Assembly: GCA_022826825.1 (NCBI GenBank)
Contig: JAJDUD010000064.1
Span: forward strand, 62,001-126,000
Length of the DNA stretch: 64,000 nt
Direction: 5' to 3'
Source: Acidobacteriota bacterium
GTDB lineage: Bacteria > Acidobacteriota > Vicinamibacteria > Marinacidobacterales > Marinacidobacteraceae
How positions within the stretch are numbered: the stretch's first letter is position 1; each line of letters begins with the position of its first letter. A program made the translations under genes and the position numbers. This document shows, piece after piece, positions 1-8,665 of the stretch. The notes under the pieces are model-generated. The model did not search any database and was not told the origin of the DNA. It saw nothing but the letters and a program-made list of their open reading frames with translations.

Positions 1-1
1 G

Positions 2-1612
2 CGGCTCGATCTGGCCACCGGGCAGTGGTCGGACGCGCCGCCCCTCGAACTCGGAGTCCACAAGAACCTCCGGAACGTGGCCACCACCGTGTCCTGGTAC
101 CGCACCGACTGGGGCGGGGACCACGATTTCAAGGCCGGCTTCGAGATCGGGCAGATCCGGGCCTTCGGCAACCAGGGCGGCGGCGTGGCCCGGAACACCT
201 ACCCGGCCGACCACCGCCTCCATTTCTTCGAGGGCGAGCCCTCGGAGGTCATCCTCTGGGCGTCCGGGGCGGTGGCGGCGACCGGGCCGCAACGGTCCGC
301 GTTCCTCCAGGACTCCTGGGCGGTGAACAACCAGTTGCGCCTGAACCTCGGCGCCCGCTGGGACTGGCAGGCGAACTCCCTCGACCAGGTCACGGCGCCC
401 GCCAGCGCCTACCTCGATCCCGTCTCGCAGGAGGGCACCGGGAACCTCATCGTCTGGAACACGATCTCGCCCCGCCTCGGGATGGTCTTCGACCTGACCG
501 GCGACGCCCGCACGCTCTTCAAGGCGAGCTACGGGCGCTACTACTGGGTGCTCTGGCTCGACCGGGTGCAGCTCGCCAGCGTGGCCGGCGACCGGAACCG
601 GAAACACGAGTGGAACGACCTGAACGGCGACCGGAACTTCACGATCGACGAGGCCGGCGCGGTGCTCAGCGTGTTCGACGCCGGCGCGAACCCGGTGACC
701 ATCGACGGGAACCTCGATCCGACCTACACCGACGAGTTCACGGTGGGGCTGACCCGTGAGGTGGCGGCGAACGTCTCGGCGAGCGCCACCATCATGTGGC
801 GGCGGGACCGCGACATCACCCAGATCACGAACACCGGCATCTCGGCGGCCGACTACACCGCGGTGACGGGAACGGACCCGGGGCCCGACGGCGCGCTCGG
901 CACCGGTGACGACGGCGGCGGGATCACGTTCTACGAGCTCGACGCCTCGAAGACCGGGCTCTCACCCAACTTCCTCACCACCCGTCCGGGCTTCGAACAC
1001 GAGTACCGCGGCTTCGAGTTCAACCTGCACCGCCGCCTGGCGTCCAACTGGCAGTTCATGGGGTCGATCACCATCGGCGAGCAGTCGGAGAACTACGGTC
1101 CCGGCGCTTACGACAACGTGGACCGCGCGGTGCCCGACGACCGCGGGCGCCTGGGCCGCCAGCCGCAGTTCCCCCTCAACAATCCCGAACTCGTGGACGG
1201 CACCCGGGTCGCGAACTCGACGCCCTACCTGGTGAAGGTCCTCGGGACCTACCAGGCCGACTTCGGGCTGACCCTGAGCGGCTTCTACCAGTACATCAGC
1301 GGCAACAACTTCACCCGGACGGTCAACGCGCAGGCCGCGCTCGGCCGCCGGCTCAACCAGGGCAACGTGCAGGCGTTCGCCGGCGAGCGGAACGGCGAGA
1401 ACTGGGACGCCGCCAACGTGCTGGACCTCAGGGCCGCCTACGACCTGGGACTCGGCGACATGGGCACGGTGTCGCTCCAGTTCGACGTGTTCAACGCGCT
1501 GAACATCAACACGATCACGAATACCCAGAGCCTCTCCGGCGGGGCCTTCGGGCGCGTGCTGGCGTTCGTGCCGCCGCGGATCTTCCGCCTCGGCGCGAAA
1601 CTGCGCTTCTGA
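2..1612 (+). CDS. TonB-dependent outer-membrane receptor, Oar-like, 5'-truncated by window edge
   Basis: The frame is open from the first bases of the window to a TGA, giving 536 visible residues without an N-terminus. The sequence is rich in alternating hydrophobic/polar beta strands with aromatic and Arg girdles, and it ends in a C-terminal aromatic strand (RIFRLGAKLRF), as expected of an outer-membrane beta-barrel recognised by the BAM machinery. Asp/Gly-rich loops such as DLNGDRNFTIDEAG and DPGPDGALGTGDDGG look like calcium-binding extracellular loops, which are common in large Oar-like TonB receptors. The plug and any carboxypeptidase-like N-terminal domain must lie to the left of the window. 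The substrate cannot be read from the sequence. Barrel identity is confident; the Oar-like assignment is a resemblance only. Confidence 0.8.
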   Translation, partial: RLDLATGQWSDAPPLELGVHKNLRNVATTVSWYRTDWGGDHDFKAGFEIGQIRAFGNQGGGVARNTYPADHRLHFFEGEPSEVILWASGAVAATGPQRSAFLQDSWAVNNQLRLNLGARWDWQANSLDQVTAPASAYLDPVSQEGTGNLIVWNTISPRLGMVFDLTGDARTLFKASYGRYYWVLWLDRVQLASVAGDRNRKHEWNDLNGDRNFTIDEAGAVLSVFDAGANPVTIDGNLDPTYTDEFTVGLTREVAANVSASATIMWRRDRDITQITNTGISAADYTAVTGTDPGPDGALGTGDDGGGITFYELDASKTGLSPNFLTTRPGFEHEYRGFEFNLHRRLASNWQFMGSITIGEQSENYGPGAYDNVDRAVPDDRGRLGRQPQFPLNNPELVDGTRVANSTPYLVKVLGTYQADFGLTLSGFYQYISGNNFTRTVNAQAALGRRLNQGNVQAFAGERNGENWDAANVLDLRAAYDLGLGDMGTVSLQFDVFNALNINTITNTQSLSGGAFGRVLAFVPPRIFRLGAKLRF

Positions 1613-1634
1613 TCGTCTGATCTGATTCCCCCGG

Positions 1635-1665
1635 CCGGGGCGGCGCCTCCGGGGCGCCGCCCCGG
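1635..1665 (+). terminator. Strong GC hairpin between receptor and M24 peptidase gene
   Basis: A 13-bp stem with a 5-nt loop (arms 1635-1647 and 1653-1665) lies just after the receptor stop. There is no U-run, and the next gene starts 24 nt later, so it may be a weak terminator or a structure shielding the downstream ribosome binding site. Confidence 0.4.
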
Positions 1666-1688
1666 CACTCTCCTGCGAGGTGAACTCC

Positions 1689-3083
1689 GTGCGCTTGACC
1701 GCCATCCTCCTGTCCGGCCTGCTGGCCGCCCATTGCACCCCGGCGCCGTCCCCGCCGCCGGACGCGCCGGACGACTCCGGCTACGGGGTCCCCGGGGCTC
1801 TCGAGCGGGCTCGGATCAAGACCGCGATCGTCGAGGAAAAGCTGCGCACCGCGCTCCTCCCCGCGATGCGGACCCACGGCATCGACATGTGGATCGTGCT
1901 CGACCGCGAAAACCACCCGGACCCGCTCCACGAGGAGATCGGCGGCGGGTTCGCCGGGGTGCGCTCCGCCTACATCTTCTTCGACTCGGGGGGCGCGGAG
2001 CCCGAGAAGATCTACCTCGGCTCCCACGTCCAGCCGAAAGACTCGGTGATCGAGCAGCTCTACGACGAGAAGGTGTACTACGGCTACAGCGCCGAGGGAA
2101 TCACGCCCTACCTCCGGGACGCCGTCCGCAGCCGCGATCCCGAGCGCATCGGGATCAACACGTCGAGGACGCTTCCGGAGGCCGACGGCCTCACGGTGGC
2201 CTTCCGGGAGGTCCTGGTGGAGGCCATCGGCAGCCCGTATTCCGACCGCCTCGTGTCGGCGGAACTCCTGATCCGGGACTTCCGCAACCTGCGGACGCCG
2301 CTCGAGCGGGATCTCTTCCGGCAGCTCACCGAATGGACCGCGCGCTGGGAGACGGAAGGGCTGACCGGGCCGCACGTCGTTCCGGGCGAGACCACCGCTC
2401 TCGACATCGCCGGGTGGTTCGAGGACCAGGCCATGGCGCTGGGCATGGGGAGCTTCCAGACCGTGCGGGTGGTCCGGGAGGGCGACCTGCTGCCGCGCCA
2501 CGACCCGGACATCGCCCTCCAGCCCGGCGACATCGTGGCGGTGGACGCCGGACTCTTCTACCTCCAGTTCGAGAGCGACATGAAGCGGACCGCCTACGTG
2601 CTCGGGCCCGGGGAGACCGAGCCGCCCGAGAGCATCCGGAACGCCTGGGCGGAGGCCGTCCAGACTTCGCGCCTCTACTCGAGCAAGATGCTCCCCGGCG
2701 CTATCGGGCATGAGGTTTACGAGGCGATCATGGCGGAGGCGGAGCGCGACGGTTACGTCCGGGACACGCGTACCGACCCGAGTGTCGGGAACGTCGGTCC
2801 CGAACACGAGATCGCGCTCTACGGGCACTCGATCGGCAACGACCTGCACGACATCGGCGCCCGCGTCGCCCCCGACCTGCCCTTCGCCTACGGGGACCGG
2901 GTGCGGTTCCCGCTCGTGGAAGGCGAGTTCGTCGCCATGGAGTTCCACGTCGGGGTGCCCATCCCGGAATGGAACGGGAAGAAATGGTCGGCCCGCTACG
3001 AGGAGATCGCGGTGGTGGGGAGCGAGGGACTCGAGGGGTTCATCCCCTTCCAGACGGAACTCCTGCTCATCCATTCCCGATAG
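1689..3083 (+). CDS. M24-family metallopeptidase (Xaa-Pro aminopeptidase-like), exported
   Basis: About 464 residues. The GTG at 1689 is preferred over the GTG at 1680 because GAGGTG lies about 6 nt upstream of it. The N-terminus is a hydrophobic leader ending in LLAAHC, a lipobox-like Cys with an unusual His at -1. An N-terminal creatinase-like domain is followed by a pita-bread M24 domain. All five dinuclear metal ligands are visible: Asp about 286 (VDAG), Asp 297 (SDMKRT), His 380 (GHSIGND), Glu 418 (MEFHVG) and Glu about 438 (RYEE). It probably cleaves Xaa-Pro or related peptides outside the cytoplasm. Two closely similar genes lie at 3899-5371 and 5320-6747 on the other strand; all share a block beginning HGIDMWIV.DREN. 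The exact substrate is not deducible. Confidence 0.88.
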   Translation: MRLTAILLSGLLAAHCTPAPSPPPDAPDDSGYGVPGALERARIKTAIVEEKLRTALLPAMRTHGIDMWIVLDRENHPDPLHEEIGGGFAGVRSAYIFFDSGGAEPEKIYLGSHVQPKDSVIEQLYDEKVYYGYSAEGITPYLRDAVRSRDPERIGINTSRTLPEADGLTVAFREVLVEAIGSPYSDRLVSAELLIRDFRNLRTPLERDLFRQLTEWTARWETEGLTGPHVVPGETTALDIAGWFEDQAMALGMGSFQTVRVVREGDLLPRHDPDIALQPGDIVAVDAGLFYLQFESDMKRTAYVLGPGETEPPESIRNAWAEAVQTSRLYSSKMLPGAIGHEVYEAIMAEAERDGYVRDTRTDPSVGNVGPEHEIALYGHSIGNDLHDIGARVAPDLPFAYGDRVRFPLVEGEFVAMEFHVGVPIPEWNGKKWSARYEEIAVVGSEGLEGFIPFQTELLLIHSR

Positions 3084-3096
3084 CGCGGACGGCTGG

Positions 3097-3155
3097 GAGC
3101 GCCGGCCTCCGGCCGGCTGTGCCGACCGGAGGTCGGCGTTCCAAGCCGGTGCGCC
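3097..3155. repeat. REP-like double hairpin, family B, between convergent genes
   Basis: Two adjacent hairpins (GCCGGCC/GGCCGGC and GCCGACC/GGTCGGC) are followed by the constant tail GGCGTTCCAAGCCGG. The same tail recurs at 8131, 13898, 31461 and 37196 with different stems. It sits between convergent genes and may double as a bidirectional terminator. Confidence 0.7.
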
Positions 3156-3186
3156 ATCATGACGATCGGCGGACCGCCACGGAGCC

Positions 3187-3888
3187 CTACGCGCCGAGCT
3201 GCGTCGCCAGGTCCAGGAAATCCCTGGCGTTGACATCGAACGAGTCCTCGTACGAGAGGTCGATCCGGCGGTTCGGCCACTCCTGCGGCCGCGGCACGAA
3301 GGCCGTGCGCAAGCCCGCGTCGGCCGCCGCCCTCAGGTCGTACTTGTGCGCCGCGACCATCATGACCTCGCCCGGCGACAGCCCGAGCAGGCCGGCGGCC
3401 TTCAGATAGACCTCCCGGTCCGGCTTGTAGTGGCCGATCAGCTCCGAGGAGAGCACGAGGTCCCAGGGAAGCCCGGCGCGCTTGGCCATGTTCACGAGCA
3501 GTCCCACGTTCCCGTTCGACAGGGTGGCCACCGTGAACTTCGCTTTCAGTCTCACAAGGCCCGGCACCGCGTCGGGCCACGGGTCGAGCCGGTGCCAGAC
3601 GCGGTTGAAGTCGTCTTTCTCGGATTCGCCGAGGCCCTCGACCCCGAATCGCTCCAGCACGTCCTCCAGGTTCATCCGGTGCAGCTCGTCCATGCTCTTC
3701 CAGGGAAGCTCCCCCTGCCGCACGCGGTCGATGGCGGGGCGGTAGCCGTCCCGCCACGCTTCCGCGAAGCCGGCCCAATCGACGTGCAGGCCCCTGGCGC
3801 GGCCCAGGGCCTCGCCTTCCCGGATCACGGTGGAGCGCCAGTCCACCACGGTGCCGAAGACGTCGAAAACCAGTGCCCGGACGCCCAC
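3187..3888 (-). CDS. Haloacid dehalogenase type II-like HAD hydrolase
   Basis: About 233 residues from a GTG at 3888. This start is chosen because motif I begins almost immediately (ALVFDVFGTVVDW); longer in-frame starts would run back into the M24 gene. HAD motifs appear in order: nucleophile Asp in FDVFGT, Ser in TLSNGN, Lys in HYKPDREVY, and the acidic region in VAAHKYDLRAA. The pattern matches L-2-haloacid dehalogenase / type II HAD enzymes, which are soluble and cytoplasmic, acting on 2-haloacids or on small phosphoesters. It starts 11 bp after the stop of the M24 gene at 3899-5371, so it is likely the last gene of a three-gene minus-strand operon. The true substrate is unknown. Confidence 0.82.
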   Translation of the reverse strand: MGVRALVFDVFGTVVDWRSTVIREGEALGRARGLHVDWAGFAEAWRDGYRPAIDRVRQGELPWKSMDELHRMNLEDVLERFGVEGLGESEKDDFNRVWHRLDPWPDAVPGLVRLKAKFTVATLSNGNVGLLVNMAKRAGLPWDLVLSSELIGHYKPDREVYLKAAGLLGLSPGEVMMVAAHKYDLRAAADAGLRTAFVPRPQEWPNRRIDLSYEDSFDVNARDFLDLATQLGA

Positions 3889-3898
3889 GGGCCCAACC

Positions 3899-5371
3899 TT
3901 ATTCGCTTCCGAAGCCGACCAGGCCACCCTCCGGGGCCACCAGCAGCAGGCGTTCCTGGCGCGGGATGAGCCAGTTCACCCCGGCCGCCGCCTGCTGGGC
4001 GTTCTCCTCGAACCGCGAGTACCAGGTGGTTCCGCCCCACTCGGGGATCGGGGTGCTCAGGTGGAACTCCACCGAGACGTACTCGCCCTCGACCAGCGGG
4101 AACCGCACCCGTTGCCCGTAGGCGAGCGGGATGTCCTGGGCCACCCGGGCCCCGATGTCGTGGGAGTTGTTCCCCACCGAGTGTCCGTAAACGCCGATCT
4201 CCGGCCGGGTGTCGGTGGCGGCGACGCCGCCGGCGTCCGGCCCCACCACCTGGTAGCCGCGGTCCTCGACGCGCACCAGGATGGCGGACCAGACCTCGGT
4301 GCCGGTCCGGCCGGGGATCATCTCCTCGACGTAGATGTCGGCGACCCCGAGCGTCTCCTGCCAGGCGTCCCGGATGCTCTGCGGCGGTTCGGTCTCCCCT
4401 TCGCCGAGGATGTAGATGGTGCGCTTCATGTCGATCTCGAGGCCGAGATAGCGGAGTCCGCTGTCGATGCCGACGATGTCGCCCGACTCGAGCGGGTGGT
4501 CGCTCGCGAGTGGCAGTTGCTCGCCCTCGCGGATGACCCGGGCCACGTTGGACCCGCTCTCGCCGACCTCGAGTCCGATCTCGCGAGCCCGCTGCTCCAT
4601 GAACCAGTAGAGATCGGCCGCGGTGGTCTCGCCGGGAACGACGGTGTCGAACGCCTCCTTCATCCAGCGGTCGGACCACTCGAGGACCTGGGTGAAGGCC
4701 TCGGTCTCCTCGGGAATCTTGTGCAGCCGGAAGTCGCGCACCAGCAGCTCCGCCGAAACGATCCGCGACGAGTACTCGGGCCCGATGGCGTTCTCGAGGT
4801 ACTCGAACAGCCCCAGGGTGAGCCCGTCGGCTTCCGGAAGCGTGTAGGAGCGGTTGATTCCGATCCGCTGCGGATCACGCTCGGTGATCGCGTCCCGGAG
4901 GAGCGGCGCCACCCCGTCGGGGTGGTATCCGTAGTAGGTCGTCCCGTCGAAGAGGTGCGGGACGATCGCGGTGTCGGGCTGCTCGTGGGAGCCCAGGAAG
5001 AGCTTCTCGATGCCCTCCTCCTCCCCCCGGTCGAAGAAGAGGTACACCCCGCGGACCCCCGGATACCCCCCGCCCACCTCGTCGTGGAGCGGGTCCTTGT
5101 TGTTCTCCCGGTCCATGACGATCCACATGTCGATCCCGTGGTTCCTCATGGCCGGGGGCAGCGCCTCGTCGAGCTTTTTCTCCACGATGACGCGCCTCAG
5201 CTCCCACTGCTCCCGCTCCGAAGGGACCCCGTAGGGATCGGGGGGAGCCGCCGGCGGCGCGGGCGGAGCGCAGCCCGCGAGTGCGAGCAGGACGCCCGAC
5301 AAGAGCGCCGGGAATGGGGTCAGTTCGCCGGCTCGATCAGGAACAACTCCTTCTGGGTTGGAATCAGCCAT
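3899..5371 (-). CDS. M24-family metallopeptidase, predicted lipoprotein
   Basis: About 490 residues from the ATG at 5371, which has GAGGGAG 5 nt upstream and overlaps the preceding M24 gene by 52 bp. The N-terminus carries about 20 polar residues before a hydrophobic segment ending in the lipobox LALAGC, so the real start could be a few codons further in at a non-ATG codon. The M24 domain keeps all metal ligands: Asp in GIDSGL, Asp in EIDMKRT, His in GHSVGNN, Glu in VEFHLS and Glu in RFEEN. It probably acts as a lipid-anchored Xaa-Pro-type aminopeptidase in the periplasm. It is co-transcribed with the M24 gene upstream and the HAD gene downstream. Confidence 0.86.
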   Translation of the reverse strand: MADSNPEGVVPDRAGELTPFPALLSGVLLALAGCAPPAPPAAPPDPYGVPSEREQWELRRVIVEKKLDEALPPAMRNHGIDMWIVMDRENNKDPLHDEVGGGYPGVRGVYLFFDRGEEEGIEKLFLGSHEQPDTAIVPHLFDGTTYYGYHPDGVAPLLRDAITERDPQRIGINRSYTLPEADGLTLGLFEYLENAIGPEYSSRIVSAELLVRDFRLHKIPEETEAFTQVLEWSDRWMKEAFDTVVPGETTAADLYWFMEQRAREIGLEVGESGSNVARVIREGEQLPLASDHPLESGDIVGIDSGLRYLGLEIDMKRTIYILGEGETEPPQSIRDAWQETLGVADIYVEEMIPGRTGTEVWSAILVRVEDRGYQVVGPDAGGVAATDTRPEIGVYGHSVGNNSHDIGARVAQDIPLAYGQRVRFPLVEGEYVSVEFHLSTPIPEWGGTTWYSRFEENAQQAAAGVNWLIPRQERLLLVAPEGGLVGFGSE

Positions 5372-6747
5372 TTCACTCCCTCCTCGGTGATCTGGGCGGT
5401 CTCCTCGAAGCGCGCGTACCAGGTCTTGCCGTCCCATTCGGGCACCGGGATGCTCACGTGGAACTCGATGGAGACCCACTCGTTCGCCTGGAGCGGAAAC
5501 CGCACCCGGTCTCCGTAGGCGAACGGGATGTCGTCCGCGATGCGGGCGCCGATGTCGTGCGCCACGTTGCCGACCGAGTGGCCGTAGACCCCGACCTCCG
5601 GCTCGGTGGTGGTGACCGCGTCGCCCCCGGCGTCGGGCCCGACGGCCCGGTAGCCGCGGCTTGCCATCTCGGCATTGATGGCGGACCAGGTCTCGGAGCC
5701 GACGGCGCCCGGCACCATCTGGCTCGCGTAGAAGTCCCCGATCTCATGGGTGGTGCGCCAGACCTCCTGGAGGCTCTCCGGCATCTCCGTCTCGCCGGGC
5801 TTCAGGATGTAGGCAGTGCGCTTGATGTCGATTGCGTAGTGGAGGTAGTGCAGCCCGCCGTCGATCCCGACGATGTCGCCGGGCTCGAGCGGAATGTCCG
5901 GATCGTGGATCGGAAGCAGGTCTCCCTCCCGCACCACCCGGACGGTGCCCCAGCCGGTGAGTCCCAGGTCGAGCGCCCGGTCGTACAGCCACCAGGAGAC
6001 GTCCTCGGCGGTGGTGACGCCGGTGGTGACGTTCCCGGTGGAGAGCGCCTCCTCCATCCAGCGCGCGGTCCACTCCAGGAGCTGCGTGTAGATGACGGTT
6101 TCGGCGGGAGTGCGCTGGAGCCGGAAGTCGCGCACCAGCAGTTCGGCCGAGACGATGCGGCTCGCGTACTCGGGGCCGATGGCGTCCACCAGGAAGTTCC
6201 TCAGGCCCACCGTCAGCCCGTCCGCCTCGGGCAGCGTGTGCGAGGTGTTGACCCCGATCGTCTGCGGGTCCCGGTCCTCGATCGCCTTCTGGAGGTGCGG
6301 GGTCAGCCCCTCCGGGCTGTAGCCGTAGTAGATGGTCTCGTCGTAGATCTGGGCGATGACCGAGTTGGCCGGCTGCTCGTGCGAGCTGTAGTAGAGCTTC
6401 TCGACGGTGTCCGAGCCGTCGTCGTGGAAGATGAAGGCGCCGCGCACCCCCGCGAACCCGCCCCCGAGTTCGACGTGGAGCGGCTCCTCGTTGTTCTCCC
6501 GGTCCAGCACGATCCACATGTCGATCCCGTGGTTGCGCATCGCGGGCAAGAGCGCCGTCTGCAGCTTCTCGGCGATGGCGTTGCGCTGGATCGCGAACCG
6601 CTCCTTGGAATCGGGGATGCCGTAGTCGGACGCGCCCATCCCCAGGGAAGCCGGGTCGCCCATTTCCATCCTGCACCCGCCGGACGCGAGCAGGAGAAGC
6701 GCTGCGCAGCCCGCGCCGAAGAGCGCCGTCTTCCTCGTCTTCCTCAT
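5320..6747 (-). CDS. M24-family metallopeptidase, lipoprotein
   Basis: 475 residues from the ATG at 6747, chosen because GGAGGG lies 7 nt upstream and the protein then begins with a clean signal (MRKTRK, hydrophobic core, LASGGC lipobox). A creatinase_N-like first half is followed by the M24 domain with all metal ligands: Asp in GIDGGL, Asp in AIDIKRT, His in GHSVGNV, Glu in IEFHVS and Glu in RFEET. It is first in a minus-strand operon with a second M24 gene and a HAD gene. A 50-bp divergent region separates it from the Smr gene, so promoters for both directions must be there. It is likely a paralogue produced by local duplication. Confidence 0.88.
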   Translation of the reverse strand: MRKTRKTALFGAGCAALLLLASGGCRMEMGDPASLGMGASDYGIPDSKERFAIQRNAIAEKLQTALLPAMRNHGIDMWIVLDRENNEEPLHVELGGGFAGVRGAFIFHDDGSDTVEKLYYSSHEQPANSVIAQIYDETIYYGYSPEGLTPHLQKAIEDRDPQTIGVNTSHTLPEADGLTVGLRNFLVDAIGPEYASRIVSAELLVRDFRLQRTPAETVIYTQLLEWTARWMEEALSTGNVTTGVTTAEDVSWWLYDRALDLGLTGWGTVRVVREGDLLPIHDPDIPLEPGDIVGIDGGLHYLHYAIDIKRTAYILKPGETEMPESLQEVWRTTHEIGDFYASQMVPGAVGSETWSAINAEMASRGYRAVGPDAGGDAVTTTEPEVGVYGHSVGNVAHDIGARIADDIPFAYGDRVRFPLQANEWVSIEFHVSIPVPEWDGKTWYARFEETAQITEEGVKWLIPTQKELFLIEPAN

Positions 6748-6797
6748 GGCGGTACCCTCCCTCGAAACCGAGCCGGTCGCCTTTTCGGAGTCTATGC

Positions 6798-7289
6798 GTG
6801 CCTGACCCATCGCGGAAACGCAAGCCGCCCGCCCTGGAATTCCCCGAGGCGGAGGAAGCGACCGAACGCGACCGGGCGGAGTTCGCCGAGGCGGTCGCCG
6901 AAACGCCGCCGGAACTCGTGGTCGCCGTCCGGGATCTGCCGGTGACGGCGCCGCTTCCTTCCTCGTTCACCCTGCTCCGGGACCTCCAGAGCGGCAGGCG
7001 CCGGGTGCGGGACGACTGCGCCATTTCGCTGCGCCAGAAGACCCGGGACGAAGCGCGCCGTCTGCTCGAGAACTTCCTTCGCGCCCGGCAGCTCCGGGGC
7101 GACCGCTTCGTGCGCGTGATCCACGGCAAGGGCTATCGCTCCGAAGGCGGCCGGCCCGTGCTCGCGCGGCGCGTGCCCGAATGGCTCGCCGAATGGAAGC
7201 CGGAACTCGTGGCCACCTGGGGCGAGGCGCGCCGCGAGGACGGCGGGGGCGGGGCGCTCTACGTCGTGCTCGCCGATACGCCGGGCTGA
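6798..7289 (+). CDS. Smr-domain protein
   Basis: 163 residues from a GTG with GGAG about 8 nt upstream. The N-terminal 60 residues are charged and Pro-rich. From about residue 85 a typical Smr (MutS2 C-terminal-like) domain follows, with Arg-rich helix EARRLLENFLRARQ and the signature RVIHGKGYRSEGG...PVLARRVPEWL. Stand-alone Smr proteins are nucleases or RNA-binding proteins acting on branched nucleic acids or stalled ribosomes; which applies here is unknown. The stop codon overlaps the ATG of the methyltransferase gene by one base, so the two are translationally coupled. Confidence 0.85.
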   Translation: MPDPSRKRKPPALEFPEAEEATERDRAEFAEAVAETPPELVVAVRDLPVTAPLPSSFTLLRDLQSGRRRVRDDCAISLRQKTRDEARRLLENFLRARQLRGDRFVRVIHGKGYRSEGGRPVLARRVPEWLAEWKPELVATWGEARREDGGGGALYVVLADTPG

Positions 7290-8104
7290 TGCGCAGGGCC
7301 GGTGGGCGCCGGGCCGCGGGCGCCGATTGGGACCCGGCCCAGTACGACAGGTTTCGCGACTACCGGCTGCGGCCGGCGCTGGAGCTTCTGGGCCGGGTTC
7401 CGATCACCGAAGCGTCACTCGTCTACGACCTCGGATGCGGCGCCGGAACCGTCACCCGGATCGTCGCGGGACGGTTCCCCGGCGCCCACGTGACCGGACT
7501 GGACAGCTCTCCGGAGATGCTGGCGAAGGCTCGCGCGGAACCGAACCGCATCGAGTGGATCCACGGCGACATTGCGGACTGGGAACCCGAGCAGCCACCG
7601 GATCTCATCTTCTCCAATGCCGCGCTCCATTGGCTCGAGGATCACCCCGGGCTGTTTCCCCGGCTGATCGGCTATCTCGCGCCGGGCGGCTGCCTCGCGG
7701 TGCAGATGCCCCTCAGCCACGCGCAGCCGTCCCACACGCTGATGTGCGAGACCCTGGCGAACGGCGGCGTGGACGGTTCGCCGCTGGGTGACGAAGCGGT
7801 GGCGGCTGCCGCCGCCCGCGACTGGGTACTCGATGCGAGCGCGTATTACGAGCTGCTGGCCGCGCACGCCTCGGAGCTGGACATCTGGGAGACCGTGTAC
7901 CTCCACCGGCTCGAAGGCGAGGACGCCGTCCTCGAATGGGTCAGGGCGACCGGGCTCCGGCCGGTCCTGAACGGGCTGACCGGGGCGGACCTCGCGCGCT
8001 TCCTGGAGGTGTACCGGGACCGGCTGCGCGAGGCGTATCCCTGCAGAACGGACGGAACCACCGTGTACCCCTTCCCACGTCTCTTCCTGGTGGCAACGCG
8101 GTAG
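7289..8104 (+). CDS. tam: Trans-aconitate methyltransferase-like SAM methyltransferase
   Basis: 271 residues, starting at the ATG in a TGATG overlap with the Smr gene. The class I SAM-methyltransferase fold is clear: motif I VYDLGCGAGTVT (about residues 48-59), acidic motif II in VTGLDSSPEML, motif IV region in DLIFSNAALHWLED and a post-motif PGGCLAVQM. The phrase SNAALHWL and the overall length fit the Tam / trans-aconitate 2-methyltransferase family, which monomethylates trans-aconitate or related carboxylates in the cytosol. The neighbouring genes do not help with substrate. The alternative is a general small-acid methyltransferase of the same family. Confidence 0.75.
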   Translation: MRRAGGRRAAGADWDPAQYDRFRDYRLRPALELLGRVPITEASLVYDLGCGAGTVTRIVAGRFPGAHVTGLDSSPEMLAKARAEPNRIEWIHGDIADWEPEQPPDLIFSNAALHWLEDHPGLFPRLIGYLAPGGCLAVQMPLSHAQPSHTLMCETLANGGVDGSPLGDEAVAAAAARDWVLDASAYYELLAAHASELDIWETVYLHRLEGEDAVLEWVRATGLRPVLNGLTGADLARFLEVYRDRLREAYPCRTDGTTVYPFPRLFLVATR

Positions 8105-8113
8105 GGAACGCGC

Positions 8114-8200
8114 GGGTCGGCCGACCGCCGTGATGGCGCCGCCGGCTTGGAACGCCGACCTCTGGTCGGCACGCGCTGCGCGACTGCGCAGCGCACGGCG
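8114..8200. repeat. REP-like double hairpin, family B, with extended flank
   Basis: The segment has GGCTTGGAACGCCG, a hairpin GCCGACC-tct-GGTCGGC and a second hairpin GCTGCGC-gac-TGCGCAGC. Its left flank (GTCGGCCGA.CGCCGTGATGGCGCCGCC) is the same motif that forms the arms of the long inverted repeat at 8328-8498. Confidence 0.65.
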
Positions 8201-8327
8201 GGGCGCCGACCTGCGGGGTGGTTCTCTCTCGGTGCAACCGGGCGGAGGGGGCGCTCCCGGACCTCTGTCGCCCGAGACGACTAGCAGCGCGTCGCCCGCG
8301 GACCTTCGGCCCGCTGTGCCGACCGGA

Positions 8328-8498
8328 GGCCAGTTGCTGCAAAAATGCAATCCCGCGCGTCGGCCAAGCGCCGTGATGACGCCGCCGGGGGGGGGGGCGG
8401 CGCCCGGGGCGTGCCCCCGGGCGGGCGGCGTCCCAAGCCGGCGGCGCCACCAGGGCGCTCGGCCGACCCGCCGGACTGCATTTTCACAGCAACTGGCC
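8328..8498. repeat. 59-bp imperfect inverted repeat around a G-rich spacer
   Basis: Arms 8328-8386 and 8440-8498 are reverse complements with about nine mismatches. The spacer contains a run of eleven G (8387-8397) and a family B tail. The structure could fold as a long cruciform or RNA hairpin, and looks like two family B elements arranged tail to tail. Confidence 0.7.
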
Positions 8499-8606
8499 GC
8501 CGGCGGCGAATTCTCTCGCTGGGGGACGCTCCGCGCGGTCGCGGCCGTGTTCCACTCGATCCCGGGGTCGGACATTCAGGCCTGGTGCGAGTGCTACAGC
8601 CTGCTC

Positions 8607-8636
8607 TTCAACCTGGGCTACGGGGGCGCGTATAGT
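8607..8636 (+). promoter_or_regulatory. Possible sigma-70-type promoter before secreted protein gene
   Basis: TTCAAC (8607) and TATAGT (8631) are separated by 18 nt and lie 30 nt upstream of the start codon at 8666. The match is modest and the region is otherwise GC-rich. Confidence 0.3.
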
Positions 8637-8665
8637 CGGTGGCCCCTTCGCCGGGGGGAGTGCCC

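Noticed and set aside
8105-8665. Mobile element with a transposase in the 8 kb gap
   Set aside because: Only hairpin repeats are there; no transposase gene or target duplication was found.
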